20,612 nt of DNA from contig CAYRDY010000035.1 of assembly GCA_964423195.1 (NCBI GenBank), positions 1 through 20,612 on the forward strand. The letters run 5' to 3'. Of the stretch, positions 15,602-20,612 are shown piece after piece (positions within the stretch are counted from its first letter, which is position 1; each line of letters starts with the position of its first letter). The position numbers were made by a program, and so were the translations under genes. This DNA is from CAKRHR01 sp964423195 (GTDB taxonomy: Bacteria > Bacillota > Clostridia > Lachnospirales > Lachnospiraceae). The notes beneath the pieces are model-generated. The model was not told the origin of the DNA. It ran no database searches and was given only the letters and a program-made list of their open reading frames with translations.

Positions 15602-15630
15602 ATTATACATAGCCCGTCCCACTTTGTCAA
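15602..15630 (-). promoter_or_regulatory. Consensus sigma-A promoter of yceD-rpmF
   Basis: Minus strand: TTGACA (15625-15630), exactly 17 bp, TATAAT (15602-15607). Both hexamers match the consensus fully. The start site should lie near 15595, giving a leader of about 22 nt with AGGTGA. This is the strongest promoter by sequence in the window, as expected for a ribosomal protein gene. Confidence 0.92.
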
Positions 15631-15674
15631 TCAGAAAATTTGCCTTTCACCGCAAAAAGCCGTCAAAAATGACC

Positions 15675-15713
15675 CTATTTTACAAGTGCCACGGTCTCCC
15701 GGCAGATGGCCAT
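15675..15713 (-). pseudogene. Duplicated 3' end of ackA (12 codons plus stop)
   Basis: Just past the ackA stop (TAG at 15718-15720), positions 15671-15712 repeat 15714-15755 with 39 of 42 bases identical. In the ackA frame the copy reads MAICRETVALVK then TAG, matching the last residues of the real gene. The three differences are all silent third-codon changes (GCG/GCA, GTG/GTA, AAG/AAA). It is a gene-end remnant; a functional peptide is unlikely. Confidence 0.85.
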
Positions 15714-15717
15714 GACC

Positions 15718-16911
15718 CTACTTCACAAGCGCCACGGTCTCCCGGCAGATGGCCAGTTCCTCGTTTGTCGGGATCGCCATGACCGCCACCTTGGAATCCT
15801 TCGTGGAGATGATCGTCGGCTCGCCGCGCTTCGCGTTCTGCGCATCGTCGATCTCGACGCCAAGATACCCGAAATACGAGCAGATATCCTTGCGCACCTT
15901 GGCATTATTCTCACCGAGGCCCGCGGTGAACACGATGGCGTCCACGCCGTTCATGGCCGCCGCATAGGCGCCGACATACTTTGCCACCCTGTAGGCGAAC
16001 ACGCGCATGGTCAGGAGTGCCTCCGGTTTGCCTGCCTTGCAGTCATTCTCAAGATCCATGAAATCGCTGGTATAGCCGGAGATACCCAGGACACCGGACT
16101 TTTTGTTGAGGACATTCATGACGCCCGCGATATCAAGATTTTCTTTGTTTGCGATATACTCGACGATCGCCGGGTCGATATCCCCGGAGCGGGTGCCCAT
16201 GATCAGGCCCTCCAGCGGCGTGAGCCCCATCGATGTATCGACGGACTTGCCGTACTTGACCGCGCAGCAGCTGGCGCCGTTGCCGAGATGGCACACGATC
16301 GTCTTCAGCTGGTCATATGGTCTGCCAAGCAGCTCGGCTGCCACCTTTGAGACATAGGAATGGCTTGTCCCGTGGAAACCGTAGCGCCTGACCTTGTACT
16401 TCTCATAATATTCCCTCGGCAGGCCGTAGAGATAGGCCTCCTCCGGCATGGTCTGATGGAAAGCCGTATCGAACACGCCCACCATCGGTGTATCCGGCAT
16501 CAGCTCCCTGCAGGCCGCGATGCCGATCAAATTTGCCGGGTTGTGCAGCGGCGCCAGATCGCTGCATTCCTCGATCGCCTTGATGACCTCATCATCGAGG
16601 ATCGTGGCAGCTGAAAACTTCTCGCCGCCGTGCACGATGCGATGTCCGACAGCGTCAATCTCCCTCATGTCTTTGATCACGCCGTTCTCCGGATCCGTGA
16701 GCGCCTTGATCACCATGGCGATGGCCTCCGTGTGCGTAGGCATCGGCGACTCCGTGCGAATCTTCTCCCCGCCGGCCTTCTGATAGACGATGCGGCTCCC
16801 GTCAATGGCGATGCGCTCGCACAGCCCCTTAGCGAGCACTGCCTCCGTGTCGGAATTGATCAGCTGAAATTTTAACGATGAACTCCCGCAATTGATAACT
16901 AAAACATTCAT
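15718..16911 (-). CDS. ackA: Acetate kinase
   Basis: This 397-residue enzyme interconverts acetyl-phosphate plus ADP and acetate plus ATP, the ATP-yielding step of acetate fermentation. All residues known from the archaeal enzyme fall at the same numbers: N7, R91, H123, D148, H180, R241 and E384. Motifs are NCGSSSLKF, RYGFHGTSH, HLGNGAS and GTRSGDIDP. The length is normal. AAGGAG lies nine bases before the ATG at 16911. No pta gene adjoins it. It has its own promoter, a leader of about 100 nt with nested inverted repeats, and a duplicated copy of its last 12 codons downstream. No strong terminator follows before the yceD promoter. Confidence 0.97.
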   Translation of the reverse strand: MNVLVINCGSSSLKFQLINSDTEAVLAKGLCERIAIDGSRIVYQKAGGEKIRTESPMPTHTEAIAMVIKALTDPENGVIKDMREIDAVGHRIVHGGEKFSAATILDDEVIKAIEECSDLAPLHNPANLIGIAACRELMPDTPMVGVFDTAFHQTMPEEAYLYGLPREYYEKYKVRRYGFHGTSHSYVSKVAAELLGRPYDQLKTIVCHLGNGASCCAVKYGKSVDTSMGLTPLEGLIMGTRSGDIDPAIVEYIANKENLDIAGVMNVLNKKSGVLGISGYTSDFMDLENDCKAGKPEALLTMRVFAYRVAKYVGAYAAAMNGVDAIVFTAGLGENNAKVRKDICSYFGYLGVEIDDAQNAKRGEPTIISTKDSKVAVMAIPTNEELAICRETVALVK

Positions 16912-16943
16912 AGAAAACTGCTCCTTTTAAAATCTTTTTCAGC

Positions 16944-16997
16944 AAACGAAAATCATTTCGCCGTCTCAGGTAAATCCTCCGGCACCTGTTTTCGTTT
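16944..16997 (-). promoter_or_regulatory. Structured ackA leader RNA with possible pseudoknot
   Basis: On the minus-strand transcript AAACGAAAA (16989-16997) and TTTTCGTTT (16944-16952) form a 9-bp outer stem. Inside it CAGGT and ACCTG (16984-16988, 16967-16971) form a 5-bp stem with a 12-base loop. The loop's GCCG (16980-16983) can pair with CGGC at 16960-16963, an H-type pseudoknot. I do not recognise a known riboswitch class. Alternatively a 17-codon ORF (17006 to 16953) runs through the same bases, but its Shine-Dalgarno is too close to its ATG. Confidence 0.45.
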
Positions 16998-17018
16998 CCT
17001 GTTCATTCTCCGACATCT

Positions 17019-17047
17019 ATTTTATCTTAATCCGGCATGATATACAA
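17019..17047 (-). promoter_or_regulatory. Sigma-A promoter of ackA
   Basis: Minus strand: -35 TTGTAT (17042-17047), 17-bp spacer, -10 TAAAAT (17019-17024). The start site would be near 17012, so the leader RNA begins just ahead of the nested hairpins. Confidence 0.7.
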
Positions 17048-17149
17048 GTATTTTGGGAAAATTTTCTCCGCACAAACAAGACGTGACAAAGATTTTTGGG
17101 CAACCGTCTCAGAGATCCGACAAAATCAGTCGCTCTTTTTGAAAACCTC

Positions 17150-17178
17150 TTGATACTGTCCCCGCTGGCGCATATAAT
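17150..17178 (+). promoter_or_regulatory. Sigma-A promoter of the AAA/nuclease-like gene
   Basis: Plus strand: TTGATA (17150-17155), 17-bp spacer, consensus TATAAT (17173-17178). The start site near 17185 leaves about 50 nt before the chosen ATG at 17238. Confidence 0.85.
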
Positions 17179-17237
17179 AGAATCAGTCGAAGAAAAGATC
17201 CATGCGTGATGATTTCATGGAAGGGGGCTTAAGCAAG

Positions 17238-18926
17238 ATGGAGCTTTCAAAAAAAATGATCCCAATCGGAATCGAAGATTTTGAGGAAATGCGCAAAAAA
17301 GATTTTTACTATGTCGATAAGACCGGCCTGATCCGGGAACTCCTTGAGAATCGGGCAAAAGTGACCCTGTTCACCCGTCCCCGCAGGTTCGGAAAATCTT
17401 TGAACATGAGTATGCTGAGGCACTTTTTCTCATTGGACGGTGACCGACAGATTTTCGACGGGTTGGCGATTTCAGGGGAAAAGGCACTCTGCGAAAATTT
17501 TATGGGGAAATATCCGGTAATCTCCCTCTCACTGAAAGAGATCGACGCCATGGATTATGAGGCGGCATACCAGATGGCAGTGCAGATCATCATAGAGACC
17601 GCTGACCACTTCTATTTTTTGTTGGACAGCAAAAATCTGAGTAAGCATGATAAGGAGAGGTATGAAAAACTCCTGGATGACGCCATGGATGAGGGGACGT
17701 TTTGCAACAGTCTGAGGCTGCTGTCAGGGCTTCTGGAAAAGCACTTCGGCACAAAGACAATTCTGCTGATCGATGAATATGATGTCCCTCTTGCGAAAGC
17801 TCACACAAACGGTTATTATGAGCGCATGATCTCACTGATACGCCGTCTGCTCGGTGCGGCACTGAAGACGAACACCAGCCTTGAATTTGCAGTGCTGACC
17901 GGATGTCTGCGAATCGCAAAGGAGAGCATTTTCACAGGACTGAACAATCTGAAAGTCTTCTCAATGACTGATACTGCCTGTGATGAATATTTCGGCTTCA
18001 CAGACGGGGAAGTAAAAAAACTTCTGGAATACTATGGGATAGAAAATGCTTACGGCAAGGTACAAGAGTGGTACGATGGATACCGCTTTGGAAAAACCGA
18101 AGTTTACTGTCCATGGGATGTCATTAATTACTGTTTTGACGCACGCCTTGACCCGAATATACAGCCAAAAGACTACTGGATCAATACCAGCAGCAACGAC
18201 GCGGTCAAACACCTGATTGAAAGATCTGCAACCAACAGGAGCAGGCAGGAGATTGAAAGCCTTGTGGCCGGGGAGACCATCTCAAAGGAAATCCACCAGG
18301 AATTAACGTACCCTGAGATCTACCGGTCGATCGATAACATGTGGAGTCTTCTCTTTATGACGGGGTACCTGACCCAGCGCGGTGAGGCAAATGGGCGAAT
18401 GATGCATCTTGCCATCCCCAACTTGGAAGTGCGGGATGTTTTTGTGACCCAGATCATGGAATTTTTTAGAGAAAACGTCCGGGCAGATGGTGACATGTTG
18501 AATCGTTTCTGCGACGCCTTGAAAAATGGAGACACCAAAACTGTGGAAGAACTCTTCACGGAATATTTGAGGAAGACGATCAGCATCCGGGATGCCGCAT
18601 CAAAAAAAGATCTGAAAGAAAATTTCTACCATGGCATCCTGATCGGGATCCTGGGTGTAAAGGAATGCTGGAGCGTCGTCTCCAACCGCGAGGCAGGCGA
18701 TGGATACGCGGATATCCTCGCAGAGCCTGACAGTGGGGACACTGGGATCATCATCGAAGTGAAATATGCCCATGACGGGGATATGGATGCGGCATGTCAA
18801 AAAGCGCTGGCGCAAATCGAGCATACAGGATATGAAGACCTTCTGGAAGATGAAGGAGTGCGTTCGATCTTTAAATATGGGATTGCGTGTTATAAAAAGA
18901 AATGCCGTGTCATGCTTGCGAGATAA
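17238..18926 (+). CDS. AAA-ATPase-like protein with C-terminal PD-(D/E)XK nuclease-like domain
   Basis: This 562-residue protein has the architecture of the widespread PF09820/PF08011 (DUF1703) family. The N-terminus has the family start PIGIEDFEEMRKKDFYYVDK. A P-loop variant RPRRFGKS lies at 47-54 and a Walker B LLIDEYD at 176-182. The C-terminal domain shows the nuclease-type pattern YADI (D492), then EVK (E507, K509). ATGs at 17202 and 17217 would lengthen it, but GGGGG ten bases before 17238 and the family N-terminus favour that start. It has its own promoter. It is visibly richer in A+T than its neighbours and stands between genes of core metabolism, so recent gain is likely. Such genes are often multicopy in gut anaerobes; their function, perhaps defence or mobility-related, is unproven. 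Confidence 0.9.
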   Translation: MELSKKMIPIGIEDFEEMRKKDFYYVDKTGLIRELLENRAKVTLFTRPRRFGKSLNMSMLRHFFSLDGDRQIFDGLAISGEKALCENFMGKYPVISLSLKEIDAMDYEAAYQMAVQIIIETADHFYFLLDSKNLSKHDKERYEKLLDDAMDEGTFCNSLRLLSGLLEKHFGTKTILLIDEYDVPLAKAHTNGYYERMISLIRRLLGAALKTNTSLEFAVLTGCLRIAKESIFTGLNNLKVFSMTDTACDEYFGFTDGEVKKLLEYYGIENAYGKVQEWYDGYRFGKTEVYCPWDVINYCFDARLDPNIQPKDYWINTSSNDAVKHLIERSATNRSRQEIESLVAGETISKEIHQELTYPEIYRSIDNMWSLLFMTGYLTQRGEANGRMMHLAIPNLEVRDVFVTQIMEFFRENVRADGDMLNRFCDALKNGDTKTVEELFTEYLRKTISIRDAASKKDLKENFYHGILIGILGVKECWSVVSNREAGDGYADILAEPDSGDTGIIIEVKYAHDGDMDAACQKALAQIEHTGYEDLLEDEGVRSIFKYGIACYKKKCRVMLAR

Positions 18927-18943
18927 AATATGCTGCCTTTTTT

Positions 18944-18972
18944 CACTTTTCAATTGTTAAAATTATTATAAT
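18944..18972 (+). promoter_or_regulatory. Possible promoter of tmcAL
   Basis: A consensus -10 TATAAT lies at 18967-18972 in an A+T-rich stretch, but the hexamer 17 bp upstream (CACTTT) is a poor -35. No terminator hairpin is evident after the preceding gene, so tmcAL may also receive readthrough. Confidence 0.35.
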
Positions 18973-19013
18973 GTATTATTGATCCAATTCGTGAACACTA
19001 GCGGAAGGGAGAC

Positions 19014-19032
19014 ACTTTCATCCCATGAAAGT
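19014..19032 (+). promoter_or_regulatory. Hairpin enclosing the tmcAL start codon
   Basis: ACTTTCAT and ATGAAAGT form a perfect 8-bp inverted repeat with a CCC loop; the second arm begins with the start codon itself. The Shine-Dalgarno candidate GGAAGGGAG (19003-19011) is 13 bases from the ATG, unusually far. The hairpin may mask the start codon in the mRNA. Confidence 0.6.
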
Positions 19033-20356
19033 CCTGGGAATCATCGCGGAATACAATCCGTTTCACAATGGACATGAATATCAGCTGAATCAATGCCGCG
19101 AGATGTCCGGCGCCGACTACACGGTGATCGTCCTCGGCAGTGATTTCAACCAGCGCGGCCAGCCGTCCATCGTCAACAAATATGTGCGCACCCGGATGGC
19201 GCTCTCGCTCGGCGCCGATCTGATCATCGAGATGCCTCAGCTCGCCGCAAGTGCCAGCGCGGCCTATTTCGCCGGCTGCGGCGTATCCCTGCTCGACCAT
19301 CTCGGCGTCGTGACCCATCTCGGTTTCGGCAGCGAGAGCGGCGACCTGAAAATTTTAAGCGACACCGCCGATCATCTCAGGGACGAGACGCCAGAGGACG
19401 CAGAAAAAATACGACAGATGGTGCGCGGCGGCGCCACCTACGCCGCAGCCAGAAGCGCGGTTCTTACAAAAGCGCCTGACCAACCCAACGACATCCTTGC
19501 CACGGAATATCTGGCCGCGCTGAACCGGCGAAAAAGCGCGATTGAGCCATTGACCGTCGGGCGCATCGGCATGAAATATCACGGGACTTCGATCGCGGAC
19601 GGCCATGGCGCTGAGCCATTCTCCTGCGATCAGGGCGCTTTTGCGGCCGCTGGGTACGGCGCTGCGCCGACTGAAGCCGGCCATGGCGTTTCCTGTGCGT
19701 CCGCCTCGGCCATCCGCAGCAGGACCGTGGAGCTGATCGCCGCACTGAGAGACCCTGGCCTCATCAAAAATGATCCCGACATCGCCGCGGTGATGCCTAA
19801 GGCGGCCTTTGATATCTACACAGATCATCTGTCGGCGTTCGGCGCTGTCACCGACGCTGACTTTTATCCGCTGATACGTTGTGCGCTGCTCTCCTGCGAG
19901 GATCCCTCGCAGATATTTGATATCAGCACGGCGCTTTCTCATCGGCTGCAAAACTTTGTCAGTATCTACGGCAGCCGCGAACAATGGCTCGGAGCGCTCA
20001 AACCGAAAAATTACACATGGACGAGAATCTCGCGCTGTCTGACCCATCTTCTGCTTCGTCAGACCAAGGAAGACGCCGAAATGATGGCCGCCAAAGACTT
20101 CGCGCCCTATGTGCGCATCCTTGGCATCGGCGCAAATGCCTCCCCGCTCCTCGGCGCCATCAAAAGTCACTGCGACCTGCCGGTCATCTCCAAGATGGCC
20201 GACGCCCCGAAGCTCTTAGACAGGGACGCCCTGACATTATTTGAAAAAAATGTTTTCGCCGCCCGCGTCTATAAGTCCGTCGAGCAGACGCACTCGGACC
20301 AGACCGTGCCTGATGAGTACCGGGAAAGTCCGAGAATGGGAAAATGCGAGAAATAA
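19025..20356 (+). CDS. tmcAL: tRNA(Met) cytidine acetate ligase TmcAL (YlbM)
   Basis: This 443-residue nucleotidyltransferase-like enzyme, by homology to B. subtilis TmcAL, activates acetate with ATP and makes N4-acetylcytidine at the wobble base of elongator tRNA-Met. The N-terminal GIIAEYNPFHNGHEYQL carries the HxGH-type motif (HNGH, 14-17). GSDFNQRGQPSIVNKYVR (38-55), PNDILATEY (154-162) and SASAIRSR (226-233) are family blocks. Between residues 190 and 222 lies an Ala/Gly-rich insertion bounded by in-frame GGCCATGGCG repeats 78 nt apart. The start is fixed by the conserved N-terminus; it lies in a hairpin. It is close to ackA, which produces or consumes acetate. Confidence 0.93.
   Translation: MKVLGIIAEYNPFHNGHEYQLNQCREMSGADYTVIVLGSDFNQRGQPSIVNKYVRTRMALSLGADLIIEMPQLAASASAAYFAGCGVSLLDHLGVVTHLGFGSESGDLKILSDTADHLRDETPEDAEKIRQMVRGGATYAAARSAVLTKAPDQPNDILATEYLAALNRRKSAIEPLTVGRIGMKYHGTSIADGHGAEPFSCDQGAFAAAGYGAAPTEAGHGVSCASASAIRSRTVELIAALRDPGLIKNDPDIAAVMPKAAFDIYTDHLSAFGAVTDADFYPLIRCALLSCEDPSQIFDISTALSHRLQNFVSIYGSREQWLGALKPKNYTWTRISRCLTHLLLRQTKEDAEMMAAKDFAPYVRILGIGANASPLLGAIKSHCDLPVISKMADAPKLLDRDALTLFEKNVFAARVYKSVEQTHSDQTVPDEYRESPRMGKCEK
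19601..19688 (+). repeat. In-frame 10-bp direct repeats bounding an insertion in tmcAL
   Basis: GGCCATGGCG occurs at 19601-19610 and 19679-19688, an interval of 78 nt or exactly 26 codons, each encoding Gly-His-Gly. The enclosed codons are Ala/Gly-rich and lie in a loop before the SASAIR motif. This is consistent with an in-frame insertion or slippage event. Confidence 0.6.
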
Positions 20357-20388
20357 ACTTTTTTAGTCATTTGTGCCGCCAATAATAA

Positions 20389-20442
20389 GGGCCGGTTCAC
20401 CCAAATGGGGTGAACCGGCCCGGTAGATACCTGATTTTATTT
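20389..20442 (+). terminator. Hairpin between convergent tmcAL and the right-edge gene
   Basis: GGGCCGGTTCACCC (20389-20402) and GGGTGAACCGGCCC (20408-20421) form a perfect 14-bp stem with a 5-base loop. On the plus strand a T-rich run (ATTTTATTTTTT) starts about 13 nt later, so the layout is not the tightest terminator form. On the minus strand only TTATTATT follows. It probably serves both genes. Confidence 0.7.
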
Positions 20443-20456
20443 TTTAACGTCTACGG

Positions 20457-20612
20457 CTATTTTTTTTCTGACTTAAGCATTCCATTGACAAAATCCGCAA
20501 AAGTTCCTGTACCGATCATATCGTCGTCCTTGAGATTCGCCTTATCACCGTTTGCCGCGAGAAGCTGCATTGCCGCGAGATAGCCCTGCATATCTTTTTG
20601 CGCATCACCACT
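20457..20612 (-). CDS. C-terminal 51 residues of an unrecognised protein (5' end outside window)
   Basis: An open minus-strand frame enters from the right edge and stops at TAG (20457-20459). The visible end includes QGYLAAMQLLAANG and ends FVNGMLKSEKK; it is mixed helical and charged, with Ala-rich helix-like stretches and no transmembrane segment. Codon usage looks genuine. The position opposite tmcAL, with a hairpin between, supports a real convergent gene. I cannot assign a family from this fragment. Confidence 0.7.
   Translation of the reverse strand, partial: SGDAQKDMQGYLAAMQLLAANGDKANLKDDDMIGTGTFADFVNGMLKSEKK

Larger units (their letters stand above)
16912..17237. other. Divergent intergenic region between ackA and the AAA/nuclease-like gene
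   Basis: This 326-bp region holds, from left to right, the ackA ribosome-binding site (AAGGAG, 16921-16926), the structured ackA leader (16944-16997), the ackA promoter (17019-17047), the 10-bp palindrome GAAAATTTTC (17057-17066) ten bases beyond the ackA -35 box, about 80 bp with no feature I recognise, and the plus-strand promoter (17150-17178). The palindrome is a candidate operator for ackA. Confidence 0.6.

Noticed and set aside
16953..17006. 17-codon ORF in the ackA leader considered as a gene
   Set aside because: Its GGAGA abuts the ATG and would be mostly outside the predicted transcript. It is kept only as an alternative explanation of the leader.
1..20612. Search for tRNA, rRNA, SRP RNA or transposase genes
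   Set aside because: No tRNA-like cloverleaf with the expected T-loop sequence, no rRNA segments and no transposase or integrase motifs were noticed by eye. A short or divergent RNA gene could be missed without a covariance search.

Overview
The window is a stretch of a Gram-positive (Bacillota) chromosome. Moderately high G+C, the gene order plsX-acpP-rnc-smc-ftsY ... ylxM-ffh-rpsP-khpA-rimM-trmD-rplS-rbgA-lepB-rnhB, a zinc-ribbon form of ribosomal protein L32 and a TmcAL (YlbM) homologue all point to Clostridia, probably Lachnospiraceae. That placement is inference from gene content and protein sequence, not from a search. There are 20 intact protein genes, one gene cut by the right edge, one short duplicated gene remnant and one doubtful micro-ORF. 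I see no rRNA, tRNA, CRISPR array or insertion sequence.

Layout. From 16911 down to 180 everything is on the minus strand. ackA (acetate kinase) comes first and has its own promoter and a structured leader. A near-perfect sigma-A promoter then drives yceD-rpmF. After a hairpin terminator come plsX-acpP-rnc-smc-ftsY-ilvA, with several 4-10 base gene overlaps. A second strong promoter starts ylxM-ffh-rpsP-khpA-rimM-trmD. A third starts rplS, which ends at its own terminator and so forms a nearly separate unit. rbgA, lepB and rnhB follow. On the plus strand are an AAA-ATPase-like/PD-(D/E)XK nuclease-like gene (17238-18926), the only clearly accessory gene, and tmcAL (19025-20356). tmcAL converges on the tail of an unrecognised minus-strand gene at the right edge, with a 14-bp-stem hairpin between them.

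How the genes work together. Most of the window is a core growth block. It covers ribosomal proteins and ribosome/tRNA maturation (rplS, rpsP, rpmF, rimM, rbgA, trmD, khpA, rnc, yceD, tmcAL), co-translational membrane targeting and export (ffh, ftsY, ylxM, lepB), phospholipid and fatty-acid precursors (plsX, acpP), chromosome organisation (smc) and RNA/DNA hybrid removal (rnhB). Metabolic genes are ackA and a threonine ammonia-lyase lodged between the two SRP GTPase genes.

I did not find a clear new multi-gene system. The less ordinary signals lie in the junctions: a structured, pseudoknot-capable ackA leader; a copy of the ackA 3' end that differs only at synonymous sites; a 70-nt-period duplication of the plsX ribosome-binding region; seven helically phased 10-bp A-tract repeats between ffh and rpsP; two inverted repeats at the ylxM promoter; and a hairpin over the tmcAL start codon.
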